15,738 bases of DNA from contig JBKDZW010000186.1 of the NCBI GenBank assembly GCA_047971685.1, forward strand, positions 1 to 15,738, in the 5' to 3' direction. The position numbers were made by a program, and so were the translations under genes. This stretch comes from JAJXWB01 sp047971685 (GTDB lineage Bacteria; Pseudomonadota; Alphaproteobacteria; Rhizobiales; Beijerinckiaceae). Positions 8,506 through 15,738 of the stretch are shown piece by piece. Position 1 is the first letter of the stretch. Every line of letters starts with the position of its first letter. Below the pieces are notes generated by a model that did not search any database, was not told where the DNA came from, and was given only the letters and a program-made list of their open reading frames with translations.

Positions 8506-8865
8506 CTACTGCCCGTCGCCGCCGCATTGGGCTTGTGCGATCAGGGCCTGAAAACCTGCGATCGACCCTCGCATCTGGCGCATCGCCCCTTCGCGCGCAT
8601 CTGGCGCCGTGCAGCGCGAGAACACCTGGCTGGCGTCGCGCATGACGACGATATGACGCCGCCAGGCCGAACATCTGTTGGCGGGATCGCCGTTGCGTTG
8701 CAGATCCATCATGGCTGCGGCGAAAGAGCGATCGACCGAAGCCATGTCGCGGGAGCATTGGCCGGCGTCGACGGTCGGCTTTACAATGGTCGCCCCGGCA
8801 TTGGCGCCGGCGACGATCATTGCTGACACGAGTGTCAAAGCGGACGCAAGAATCAATGTGCGCAT
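8506..8865 (-). CDS. Small exported four-cysteine protein, function unknown
   Basis: The 119-residue product begins MRTLILASALTLVSAMIVAG, a Sec signal peptide likely cleaved around residues 22-25 (AGANAGA). The mature part is mainly predicted helix and holds four cysteines (in AGQCSRDM, NRCSAW, SRCTAP and AQCGG), enough for two disulfides in the periplasm. I do not recognise a family. ATG 8865 is chosen because the signal peptide starts there; the frame stays open to 8940, but the extra 25 residues precede the signal sequence and look non-coding. The ribosome-binding site is weak (CTGGGAC). The gene stands alone between the DUF1330 and fumarase genes and ends in TAG. Confidence 0.72.
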   Translation of the reverse strand: MRTLILASALTLVSAMIVAGANAGATIVKPTVDAGQCSRDMASVDRSFAAAMMDLQRNGDPANRCSAWRRHIVVMRDASQVFSRCTAPDAREGAMRQMRGSIAGFQALIAQAQCGGDGQ

Positions 8866-8966
8866 GTCCCAGAGCCCCCCAGCCCATGACAGCGCGATTA
8901 TTCTACCGATCCCGCAAGGATGAAGTGCCAAATCGCACATCGCAATCCGGCGCTTGTCCGGGACGC

Positions 8967-10583
8967 TCAGCCCAGATTTAATTCCTTGAAGAAATCGTTC
9001 CCCTTGTCGTCGATGACGATGAACGCGGGGAAATCTTCGACCTCGATCTTCCAGATCGCCTCCATGCCGAGTTCGGGATATTCGAGCGCCTCGACCTTCT
9101 TGATGCAGTCCTGGGCAAGGCGCGCCGCCGGGCCGCCGATCGAGCCGAGATAGAAGCCGCCGTATTTACCGCAGGCGTTGCGCACTTCGGCCGAGCGATT
9201 GCCCTTGGCGAGCATGACCATGGAGCCGCCGGCCGCCTGGAACTGGTCGACATATGAGTCCATGCGGCCGGCCGTCGTCGGGCCGAAGGAGCCCGAGGCG
9301 TAGCCCGCCGGCGTCTTGGCGGGACCGGCGTAATAGACGGGATGGTTCTTGAAATAATCGGGCATGGCTTCGCCGGCCTCGAGGCGCGCGCGAATCCTGG
9401 CGTGCGCGAGATCGCGCGCCACGATCATCGGGCCTGTCAGCGACAGCCGCGTCTTGATCGGATATTTGCCGAGCGTCGCCAGAATTTCCTTCATCGGCCG
9501 CGTGAGGTCGATCTTCACGACATCGCCGCCGAGCGAGGCCTCGTCGACATGGGGCATGAAGCGCGCGGGATCGTGCTCCAGCTCCTCCAGAAACACGCCC
9601 TTCCTGGTGATCTTGCCCTTGGCCTGGCGGTCGGCCGAACAGGACACGCCGATGCCGATCGGCAACGAGGCGCCGTGGCGCGGCAGGCGGATGACGCGCA
9701 CGTCATGGCAGAAATATTTGCCGCCGAATTGCGCGCCGACGCCCATTTCCTGCGTCAGCTTGTGAATTTCCTCCTCCATCGCGACATCGCGGAAGGCATG
9801 CGCGTCGTCCCCGCCGCTGGTCGGCAGTTCGTCGTAATAGCGGGTGGAGGCCAGCTTGACGGTCTTGAGATTGAGTTCGGCCGACAGGCCGCCGACGACG
9901 ATGGCCAGATGATAGGGCGGGCAGGCCGCCGTACCGAGCGTGAGTATCTTTTCTTTCAGGAAACCGATCAGACGGTCGTGGGTCAAAAGCGAGGGCGTGC
10001 CCTGATAGAGAAAGGTCTTGTTGGCGGAGCCGCCGCCCTTCACGACGAACAGGAACTTGTAGGCGTCCTCGCCCTCGGCATAGATGTCGATCTGCGCCGG
10101 AAGATTGTTCTTCGTGTTCTTTTCCTCAAACATCGAGAGGGGCGCAAGCTGCGAATAGCGCAGGTTCTTCTTCTCGTAGGCGTCGCGCACGCCCTCGGCG
10201 ATGGCGCTTTCGTCCTGCCCGTCGGTGAAGATGAAACGGCCCTTCTTGCCCATGACGATGGCGGTGCCCGTATCCTGACACATCGGCAGGACGCCGCCGG
10301 CCGCGATATTGGCGTTCTTCAGAAGGTCGTAGGCGACGAACTTGTCGTTGGAGGTCGCCTCGGGATCGTCGAGAATCTTGGCGAGCTGAGCGAGATGACC
10401 GGGGCGCAGCAGATGGTTTGAGTCGATCATTGCGGCTTCGGACAGCGCGCGGATCGCTTCGCGGTCCACCACCACGAATTCATGATCGCCCATTTTCTCG
10501 ACGCGCACGCCTTCGCTGGTCACGAGACGATAGGGCGTCTTGTCTTCGCCGAGCGGAAAAAGAGGTGTCTGCCGATAAGTCAT
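8967..10583 (-). CDS. fumA: Fumarate hydratase, class I (iron-sulfur)
   Basis: This is a single-chain class I fumarase of 538 residues, close to E. coli FumA/FumB (about 548), interconverting fumarate and malate in the TCA cycle. The three [4Fe-4S] cysteines are in LPMCQDTGT (C102), GTAACPPYH (C221) and IGVSCSADR (C315), spaced as in FumA. The C-terminal domain has the ASGSFGPTTAGRMDSY segment and ends KGNDFFKELNLG, as in the family. The ATG at 10583 has AAGGG 8 nt upstream. Class I fumarases are oxygen-sensitive. The quinone oxidoreductase gene lies 91 nt upstream on the same strand and could share a transcript. Confidence 0.96.
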   Translation of the reverse strand: MTYRQTPLFPLGEDKTPYRLVTSEGVRVEKMGDHEFVVVDREAIRALSEAAMIDSNHLLRPGHLAQLAKILDDPEATSNDKFVAYDLLKNANIAAGGVLPMCQDTGTAIVMGKKGRFIFTDGQDESAIAEGVRDAYEKKNLRYSQLAPLSMFEEKNTKNNLPAQIDIYAEGEDAYKFLFVVKGGGSANKTFLYQGTPSLLTHDRLIGFLKEKILTLGTAACPPYHLAIVVGGLSAELNLKTVKLASTRYYDELPTSGGDDAHAFRDVAMEEEIHKLTQEMGVGAQFGGKYFCHDVRVIRLPRHGASLPIGIGVSCSADRQAKGKITRKGVFLEELEHDPARFMPHVDEASLGGDVVKIDLTRPMKEILATLGKYPIKTRLSLTGPMIVARDLAHARIRARLEAGEAMPDYFKNHPVYYAGPAKTPAGYASGSFGPTTAGRMDSYVDQFQAAGGSMVMLAKGNRSAEVRNACGKYGGFYLGSIGGPAARLAQDCIKKVEALEYPELGMEAIWKIEVEDFPAFIVIDDKGNDFFKELNLG

Positions 10584-10674
10584 GGGAACAGCCCTTTTGC
10601 GTGAATTTGCAGGCTTTTTAGGCCCGCGCCGCGCTCAAGGGAAGGGGGTTTGCCCGCAACCTTCGACGAACGCC

Positions 10675-11640
10675 TTACGGGCGCAGCACAAGCCGCCCGA
10701 TCGCCTTTCTATCCGCTATGTCGCGCAGCGCCTGCGCCGCCGCCTCCAGCGGATAGACCTTGCTGACATGGGGGCGCACGATGGTCGTCAACGCCTCCAT
10801 TTCCGGGGTCTCCGCCACACGCACGCCGGGGAAGCGCCGGGCGTATTCGCCGGCCCTGACGCCAATAATGGTCGCGCATTTCATGAGCACGCGGTTGGCG
10901 GGATAGTCGGGGATGGCGCCGGCAAAGCCGATCAGCAGAATGCGCCCGCCAAACGCCAAAGCGCGCAGCGCGGTTTCGGCGGGAAGCCCGACCGGATCGT
11001 AGATGCAGTGGACGCCCTCGCCGCCGGTCAGCGCCTTTACCGCCTCGTGGATGTTTTCCTGCGAGGAATCGATTGCATGGGCGGCGCCGGCCGCAATTGC
11101 GGCGGCGCATTTTTCCTGCGTCGAACACACCGCGATCGGCTCTGCCCCCAGATGGGCCGCAAGCGCGACGGCGGCCATGCCGACGCCGCCGGACGCGCCC
11201 GTAATCAGCACACGCTCGCCCCTTTGCAGGCGCCCCTGCGTGACCAGCCCGTGATAGGAGGTGACGAGACCGACCGAAAAAGTGGCGGCCTCGTCGTAGG
11301 AATAATGGGTGGGCGCAGCGACTATTTCATTGGGCGCGCCGACCGCCTGCTCCGCGAAGCAGCCGGTCTTGCGGCGCACGATCACCCGGTCGCCGGGCTT
11401 CACTTTCGCGCCGGCCGCGATCTCGATCACTTCGCCGGCGGATTCAAAACCCGGCACGAAGGGCAGCGGCGGCTTGAACTGATATTTGCCGGCGACCATC
11501 AGGAGATCGGGAAAGTTCACGCCGCAGGAGTGAATTTTCACGCGCGCCTCGCCGGCCTTCAACGCGGGCGCGTCGAATTCCTCGATGCGCAGGAGTTCGG
11601 GGGCCCCGAGTTCAGAGCAGACGATGGCGCGATATTTCAT
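10675..11640 (-). CDS. NADPH:quinone oxidoreductase family protein (zinc-independent MDR)
   Basis: This 321-residue medium-chain dehydrogenase/reductase is of the quinone-oxidoreductase type. The GroES-like N-terminal half shows CGVNFPDLLMVAGKYQ and PFVPGFESAGEV. The nucleotide-binding half has VLITGASGGVGMAA (glycine loop at about 148-154), and the C-terminal part has LLIGFAGAIP and a terminal IGRLVLRP. The cysteine and histidine ligands of zinc alcohol dehydrogenases are absent. Members reduce quinones or other alpha,beta-unsaturated carbonyls with NADPH; the substrate here is unknown. The ATG at 11640 is preceded by TGGGA. The feruloyl-CoA-synthase-type gene lies upstream on the same strand, separated by 208 nt that contain two large palindromes. 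Confidence 0.88.
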   Translation of the reverse strand: MKYRAIVCSELGAPELLRIEEFDAPALKAGEARVKIHSCGVNFPDLLMVAGKYQFKPPLPFVPGFESAGEVIEIAAGAKVKPGDRVIVRRKTGCFAEQAVGAPNEIVAAPTHYSYDEAATFSVGLVTSYHGLVTQGRLQRGERVLITGASGGVGMAAVALAAHLGAEPIAVCSTQEKCAAAIAAGAAHAIDSSQENIHEAVKALTGGEGVHCIYDPVGLPAETALRALAFGGRILLIGFAGAIPDYPANRVLMKCATIIGVRAGEYARRFPGVRVAETPEMEALTTIVRPHVSKVYPLEAAAQALRDIADRKAIGRLVLRP

Positions 11641-11748
11641 GAATGTCCCAGCTTAAGCGTGCCCGCGCGACCCATGCAGCCCCCGACCACCCCTGGAGCG
11701 CGCCACATTTGCACGAAAATCGCGTGACGCGCCCTATTGTTTTTCACC

Positions 11749-11790
11749 GCATATCCCAAACGCAAAAGTCTCCAACTTTTGCGGGATATA
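11749..11790. repeat. Palindromic repeat, copy 1
   Basis: The inner stem GCAAAAGT (11762-11769) / ACTTTTGC (11775-11782) and outer stem ATATCCC (11751-11757) / GGGATAT (11783-11789) are joined by a one-sided AAAC bulge. The element closely matches copy 2, 15 nt further on. It looks like a REP-type dispersed palindrome; as RNA or DNA it would form a stable cruciform or hairpin between two minus-strand genes. Confidence 0.8.
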
Positions 11791-11804
11791 TTGTCCGTTT
11801 CATC

Positions 11805-11847
11805 GCATATCCTTGTCGCAAAAGTCTGCGACTTTTGCGGGATATGC
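11805..11847. repeat. Palindromic repeat, copy 2, abutting the ligase stop
   Basis: The inner stem CGCAAAAGTC (11817-11826) / GACTTTTGCG (11830-11839) with a 3-nt loop and outer stem GCATATCC (11805-11812) / GGATATGC (11840-11847) are separated by a one-sided TTGT bulge. The architecture matches copy 1. It lies one base past the stop codon of the acyl-CoA ligase gene, so it may double as that gene's transcript end. Confidence 0.85.
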
Positions 11848-11848
11848 T

Positions 11849-13720
11849 TTAGCCCTCGACCACGATCACATCCTGATCCGGCTGCGCCGCATACAGCCGC
11901 TGCACCAGCGCGTTGCGGCGCTCCAGAGCGGCGCGCTGGTTGATGTAGCCCTTGTCGGTCAGTTCGTTGCCGTCGATCGACGGCGGTTCGATCATCAGCA
12001 TCACGCGCGAAATGCGCATCGAGGAGCCCTGCGTCTGCGCGTTGTGCGCATGCAAACCATTGCGCAGATGTTCCTTCACGGCGGGATCGTGGATGATTTC
12101 TTCCAGCGGCGCGCCGACCTTGCCCGCCAGGAGGCGGCAAGCCTCGAGGTTCGGCCAGGCGAGCAGCGCTATATAATCCTTGTCCTGTCCCGCTACGAGC
12201 GCGTCCTGCACGACCGGGCTCGCCGCCGCGATCGCCGCCACGCGCAGCGAGCCGACATGGACGAAGGTGCCGGACGCGAGCTTGAAATCCTCGACCACGC
12301 GCCCGGCGAAAATCAGACCTTTTACGGGATCGGCCGGATCGACGAAGATTCCCGCATCGCCGATCTTGTAATAGCCCTCCTCGTCGAAGGCGTTTTTGGT
12401 GAGTTCGGGCTGACGGTAATAGCCGGGCGTCACGATCACCGAGCGGATGCGCATTTCGTACTTCTGCCCGACCGGCACCATCTTCAGCTCGACGCCGGGA
12501 TGCGGCAGACCGATCAGGCCGACACGCTCCGTCTCCCAATAGGTCGAGGTCGCGGTCGGCGCCGTTTCGGTCGACCCCCAGCCCGTGAAGAACACGATGC
12601 GGTTGCCCGTGTATTTCACCGCCAGCCGCTGCATGCGCACATAGAGATCGTCCGACAGGGTCGCGCCGCCATAGCCGAGTATGCCGAGATCCTTGAAAAA
12701 CGACTTCGCCAGCGCATCGTCGTTCTCCAGCGCGGTGGCGAGCACCGCATAGCCTGCCGGCACATTGGAATAATAGGTCGGCGAAACCTCTTTCAGATTG
12801 CGCAGCGTCTCCTCGAACATGCCGGGCACCGGGCGCCCGTCGTCGATATAGAGCGTGCCGCCATCGGCCAGCACCGCATGAAAGCCGGCGTTGCCGCCCA
12901 TCGTGTGGTTCCACGGCAGCCAGTCCAGCACGACCATGGACGGGTCGCTGTCCTTGCGCTTGCGCGTCATCTTGCCCATCACGACATTGGCGCACATCAT
13001 CTCCTGCGTGTTGATGACGGCCTTGGGCATGCCGGTCGAGCCCGAGGTGAAGAGCAGCTTGCCGACGGTTTTCGGCCCGATGGCGGCCAGCGCCTTGTCA
13101 ACGGCGTCCGTGCGCTTCGTCGCGACGAGATCGGCCCACGCGCGGCTTGCGATTCCTTCGGGCGCACGCTCGACATGCACGACGGTCACGCCCGTCAGAT
13201 CAAGCGCCTTCAGCGCCTTTCCGAAGGCTACCCCGTCCTGCACCATCACGACGCCGGGCCTGATGAGATCGAAAATGTAGCGCAGCTTGGCGTGGTCCTG
13301 GCTCATCAGCGAATAGGCCGGCGACACGGGCGCGGCCGGCACGCCCGCCTGCATGGCGGCCTGCGTCATCAGCGCGTGTTCGATCGAATTGCCCGAGAGA
13401 ATCGCGACCGGCTGCTCCGGCGTGAGATTGAGATCGAGAAGCGCTTGCGTCAGCGCGTCCGCCTCGCGCTTGGCCTCGGCGTAAGTCACCTTCTTCCATG
13501 CGCGCTCCGGGCCGCGGCGCTGGGCAAGCCACACATGGTCCGGCCGCTCCTTCGCCCAGCGCGCGAGATAGAGCGGAATGCCGCGCTCGTAGGGATCGAG
13601 CGGAATGCGCTGGCTCAGGATGATCTCGCCATTGGCGCGGCGCTCGGCGGCGATCTCGCGCGGCAGAAAATCAATAGGCTTGAACGGCGCAGTCGGCGCC
13701 TGTTTGATTTGTTCGTTCAT
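11849..13720 (-). CDS. Feruloyl-CoA synthase-type AMP-dependent ligase
   Basis: This 623-residue adenylate-forming enzyme would activate an aromatic (hydroxycinnamic-type) acid to its CoA thioester with ATP. The P-loop LLFTSGSTGMPKAV is at about 222-235, the A5 motif GWGSTETAPT is in the middle, the aspartate of YYKIGDAG follows, and the adenylation lysine is K590 in GNELTDKGYINQ. The segment GRVVEDFKLASGTFVHVGSLR region is characteristic of the feruloyl-CoA synthase subfamily rather than fatty-acid ligases. The ATG 13720 has GAGG 10 nt upstream. The partners usually seen with feruloyl-CoA synthase (enoyl-CoA hydratase/aldolase, vanillin dehydrogenase) are not in this window, so the exact acid is uncertain. 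It is divergent from the amidohydrolase gene. Confidence 0.85.
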   Translation of the reverse strand: MNEQIKQAPTAPFKPIDFLPREIAAERRANGEIILSQRIPLDPYERGIPLYLARWAKERPDHVWLAQRRGPERAWKKVTYAEAKREADALTQALLDLNLTPEQPVAILSGNSIEHALMTQAAMQAGVPAAPVSPAYSLMSQDHAKLRYIFDLIRPGVVMVQDGVAFGKALKALDLTGVTVVHVERAPEGIASRAWADLVATKRTDAVDKALAAIGPKTVGKLLFTSGSTGMPKAVINTQEMMCANVVMGKMTRKRKDSDPSMVVLDWLPWNHTMGGNAGFHAVLADGGTLYIDDGRPVPGMFEETLRNLKEVSPTYYSNVPAGYAVLATALENDDALAKSFFKDLGILGYGGATLSDDLYVRMQRLAVKYTGNRIVFFTGWGSTETAPTATSTYWETERVGLIGLPHPGVELKMVPVGQKYEMRIRSVIVTPGYYRQPELTKNAFDEEGYYKIGDAGIFVDPADPVKGLIFAGRVVEDFKLASGTFVHVGSLRVAAIAAASPVVQDALVAGQDKDYIALLAWPNLEACRLLAGKVGAPLEEIIHDPAVKEHLRNGLHAHNAQTQGSSMRISRVMLMIEPPSIDGNELTDKGYINQRAALERRNALVQRLYAAQPDQDVIVVEG

Positions 13721-13870
13721 GAGCAGATTACCTCAAGGCGTTTCTGTCGAGGCTCTGCGGCCCCATGATTGGCGGGGAGTTTCAGGCGTAGCGGGTGGCG
13801 GGTCAAGGCGCGCACTTGCCGCGCGGGGCCAAGCCGCCCTACCTTGCTGTCAGCGCATAGGTTCTGGGCT

Positions 13871-13896
13871 GCGATTAAATCTATCCGCGACTAAAT
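13871..13896. promoter_or_regulatory. Direct repeat in the divergent ligase/amidohydrolase region
   Basis: GCGATTAAAT (13871-13880) recurs as GCGACTAAAT (13887-13896), 16 nt apart, 26 nt before the amidohydrolase start. It could be a regulator-binding pair or include a -10 region. No clear -35/-10 pair was found in the 201 nt between the two genes. Confidence 0.25.
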
Positions 13897-13921
13897 TCCG
13901 CTTTGCGAAATGGAGCCATCT

Positions 13922-15082
13922 ATGGACGTGCTGGAGAAGATCAAGGGATTTGCCGATCGCATGACGGAGATCCGCCGCGACATTCACGCCCATCCCGAGA
14001 TCGGCTTCGAGGAAGTGCGAACATCGGGCATTGTCGCGCGCGAGCTGGAATCCTACGGCGTCGAGGTTCATGCCGGCATTGGCAAGACCGGCGTCGTCGG
14101 CGTGCTCAAGGGCAAGCGCGGGACCGGCAAGCGCGTGGGATTGCGCGCCGATATGGACGCGCTGCCGATGGACGAACTGACCAACCTGCCGTGGAGCTCG
14201 AAAAACCCCGGCAAGTTTCACGGTTGCGGTCATGACGGCCACACGACCATGCTTCTGGGCGCGGCGCGCTATCTCGCGGAGACCCGCGATTTCGCCGGCG
14301 AAATCGCCTTCATCTTTCAGCCTGCCGAAGAAGGGCTCGGCGGCGCGCGCGCGATGATCGCCGATGGCCTGTTCAAGCGCTTTCCCTGCGACGAGGTCTA
14401 TGCGCTGCATAATTTTCCGGGTTCGCCGCTCGGCCAGGTTTCCATGCGCACCGGGCCTGCCATGGCGGGCGCCGATTTCTTCGACATCCACATCGCCGGG
14501 CGCGGCGCACATGGCGCCATGCCCGAATATTCCAACGATCCCGTGACGATCGGCGCAGCGCTGACGCAATCGCTGCAAACCATCGTCAGCCGCAATGCGC
14601 CCGCGCTCAAGAGCGCGGTCGTCTCGATCACGAAATTCAATGCGGGCTCGGCCTATAACGTCATCCCCGAGACGGCCCATCTGGCCGGCACGATCCGCAT
14701 TTTTGAAGACGAGATGCGTGCGCTCGTCGCAAAGCGCATGCGCGAGATTTGCGCGGGCTTTGCGGCGGCCTACGGCGCGAAGATCGACGTCGACATCAGG
14801 GACATTTTCTCCGTCATGCGCAATGCCGAGGAGCAGACCGCGGCAATGGCGGACGCTGCGAAAGAATTGTTCGGCGCCGACAAGGTAGTGACCGACGCCG
14901 AACCGAAAATGGGCTCGGAAGATTTCGCCGACATGGCGATGGCGGCCCCCGGCGCATATATCTGGCTCGGCATGGGGTCAGGCCCGTCCGTGCATAATCC
15001 CGCCTATACGTTCAACGACGAGATACTGCCGATCGGCGCCTCGCTGCTCGCGCGCGTTGCGGAAAAGCGGTTGGCGGGATAG
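13922..15082 (+). CDS. M20D family amidohydrolase (hippurate hydrolase-like)
   Basis: This 386-residue metallopeptidase-fold enzyme cleaves amide bonds of N-acyl or N-aroyl amino acids; hippurate and IAA-amino-acid hydrolases are the best-known members. Metal-binding and catalytic stretches are DIHAHPEIGFEE (N-terminus), GLRADMDALP, HGCGHDGH (100-107, with C102 and H104), QPAEEGLGGA (E136/E137), LHNFPG (H163), GRGAHGAMPE in the dimerisation lid, and SVHNPAYTFND near the end. All are intact. I chose ATG 13922 since GGAG lies 6 nt before it; the in-frame ATG at 13910 is less well placed. The gene ends in TAG. Divergence from an aroyl-CoA-type ligase hints at aromatic conjugate use, which is inference only. 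Confidence 0.92.
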   Translation: MDVLEKIKGFADRMTEIRRDIHAHPEIGFEEVRTSGIVARELESYGVEVHAGIGKTGVVGVLKGKRGTGKRVGLRADMDALPMDELTNLPWSSKNPGKFHGCGHDGHTTMLLGAARYLAETRDFAGEIAFIFQPAEEGLGGARAMIADGLFKRFPCDEVYALHNFPGSPLGQVSMRTGPAMAGADFFDIHIAGRGAHGAMPEYSNDPVTIGAALTQSLQTIVSRNAPALKSAVVSITKFNAGSAYNVIPETAHLAGTIRIFEDEMRALVAKRMREICAGFAAAYGAKIDVDIRDIFSVMRNAEEQTAAMADAAKELFGADKVVTDAEPKMGSEDFADMAMAAPGAYIWLGMGSGPSVHNPAYTFNDEILPIGASLLARVAEKRLAG

Positions 15083-15096
15083 CGCGAGAATCCAAC

Positions 15097-15117
15097 GGGC
15101 GGGTCAGAAACCCGCCC
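15097..15117. terminator. Shared hairpin between convergent genes
   Basis: GGGCGGGT (15097-15104) and ACCCGCCC (15110-15117) form a perfect 8-bp stem with a 5-nt loop. It lies 14 nt after the amidohydrolase stop and overlaps the last codons and stop of the minus-strand outer-membrane gene. It lacks a T-run on the plus strand. It probably serves as a terminator or transcript end for the amidohydrolase. Confidence 0.5.
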
Positions 15118-15738
15118 AGTCGAAGGAATAGGCGACGATGGCGCCGATGGTGAACTGGTTGCGCGAGCCAAGCGCCGTCACGAGCGGGCTGTCGCCCGCC
15201 GAGCCTATCAGACGGTTGTAGCGGGCATAGGCGGTCGTGGTCCACGTGCGCGACCATTCATAGGAGACGGCGCCTGCGAGGCCGAAGGATTTCGCGCCGC
15301 CTTCGGCGCGATAGGCCGGCAAGCGGCCGGTCATTGCGGCCTCGTAAGGGCGCACGCCAAACAATTTATCCATGTAGCGCGTATCGGCGAGCGACATGCG
15401 CGGCCCTAACGAGACGGTCCATGGCCCGCGCCGCTCCACCCAATCGACGGAGAAATCGACGATATTGCCGTGATGACCGACGAAGCCGTGACGCGCCTCG
15501 ATACGCGCGCGCAATTTCTCGAGCGGCCAGAACTCGGCGAACAGGCCCGCCTCGATCGTCCAGTCGATGTCGTGGACGCCACGCAATTCGGGATGTTCGG
15601 ACGAGCGGCGCGGCCCCTTGAGCTTGCCGACGACGCCAGCCTTCAGCCAGTTCTCGTCGTAAATGGCGAAACCTGCGGAATCGTCGGGCGCAGAAAAGGT
15701 GAGCGGGCTGCCCGCGCGCCGAACGCTCAGGCCGGGCA
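15104..15738 (-). CDS. MipA/OmpV family outer-membrane protein, C-terminal part, runs off right edge
   Basis: The frame is open from the right edge to a TGA at 15104, giving about 210 residues without a start. The sequence fits MipA/OmpV proteins: LSVRRAGSPLTFSAPDD, then AIYDENWLKAGVVG, LRGVHDIDWTIEAGLFAEFW, RARIEARHGFVGHHG, then SLGPRMSLADTRYMDKLFGV, and alternating beta-strands ending IVAYSFDWAGF with a terminal aromatic residue, as needed for outer-membrane insertion. MipA was described as a scaffold for murein-synthesising machinery in E. coli, and OmpV-like relatives are beta-barrels; the role here is not determined. The signal peptide and N-terminal barrel strands lie outside the window. 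It converges on the amidohydrolase gene with 21 nt between the stops. Confidence 0.85.
   Translation of the reverse strand, partial: PGLSVRRAGSPLTFSAPDDSAGFAIYDENWLKAGVVGKLKGPRRSSEHPELRGVHDIDWTIEAGLFAEFWPLEKLRARIEARHGFVGHHGNIVDFSVDWVERRGPWTVSLGPRMSLADTRYMDKLFGVRPYEAAMTGRLPAYRAEGGAKSFGLAGAVSYEWSRTWTTTAYARYNRLIGSAGDSPLVTALGSRNQFTIGAIVAYSFDWAGF

Noticed and set aside
9342..10421. A 359-codon plus-strand frame opposite the fumarase gene, and a similar 425-codon frame opposite dnaJ (5003-6280)
   Set aside because: Both are antisense to strongly supported genes, show typical mirror composition, and have no domain motifs.
11749..11847. CRISPR-like repeat pair
   Set aside because: There are only two units, each a long imperfect palindrome with a spacer of about 15 nt, and no cas genes. 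It fits a REP-type palindrome instead.
11813..13768. A 651-codon plus-strand open frame opposite the acyl-CoA ligase gene
   Set aside because: It is rich in Arg, His and Ala with no recognisable domain and lies wholly opposite a well-supported ligase. It is a shadow of that gene.

Overview
The window looks like a chromosomal segment of a GC-rich alphaproteobacterium, most likely order Hyphomicrobiales (Rhizobiales). The reasons are the strong G/C bias at third codon positions, the dnaK-dnaJ / phospholipid N-methyltransferase / pyrF / DUF1330 neighbourhood, an RpoH-like CTTG-N17-CTATAT promoter before dnaK, and alphaproteobacterial-looking DnaK, DnaJ and MipA sequences. A methylotroph or Beijerinckiaceae/Methylocystaceae relative is possible, but no methylotrophy gene is present to show it. 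I saw no rRNA, tRNA, CRISPR array, transposase or phage gene.

Layout. (a) 1-553 is less GC-rich. It holds the 5' end of an unrecognised minus-strand gene leaving the left edge, a short imperfect tandem repeat, and a coding-like stretch in the same frame as, and just beyond, the stop of the next gene. (b) 554-2174, minus strand: a dienelactone-hydrolase gene followed after 25 nt by a metallo-beta-lactamase-fold hydrolase gene, probably one operon. (c) 2175-2432 is a divergent control region with a heat-shock-type promoter and a foldable leader. (d) 2433-6154, plus strand: dnaK, a small exported protein of unknown function, and dnaJ. dnaK carries two in-frame TAG codons, at 3177 and 3183, in an otherwise intact gene. 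(e) 6168-8496, plus strand: a terminator, then a PmtA-type methyltransferase, pyrF (pyrimidine synthesis) and a DUF1330 protein. (f) 8506-13720, minus strand: a small exported four-cysteine protein, class I fumarase, an NADPH:quinone-oxidoreductase-like enzyme, two large palindromic repeats, and a feruloyl-CoA-synthase-type ligase. (g) 13922-15082, plus strand: an M20D amidohydrolase. (h) From 15104 off the right edge, minus strand: the C-terminal part of a MipA/OmpV-type outer-membrane protein, converging on the amidohydrolase across a shared hairpin.

Most genes are housekeeping or general metabolism: protein folding, phosphatidylcholine and UMP synthesis, a TCA-cycle step, and hydrolases and a ligase suited to aromatic or amide substrates. 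I did not find a convincing new multi-gene defence or mobile system. The items most worth a second look are the double amber in dnaK, the exported protein lodged between dnaK and dnaJ one base before the dnaJ start, the pair of long palindromes at 11749-11847, and the alternative pairings possible in the dnaK leader.
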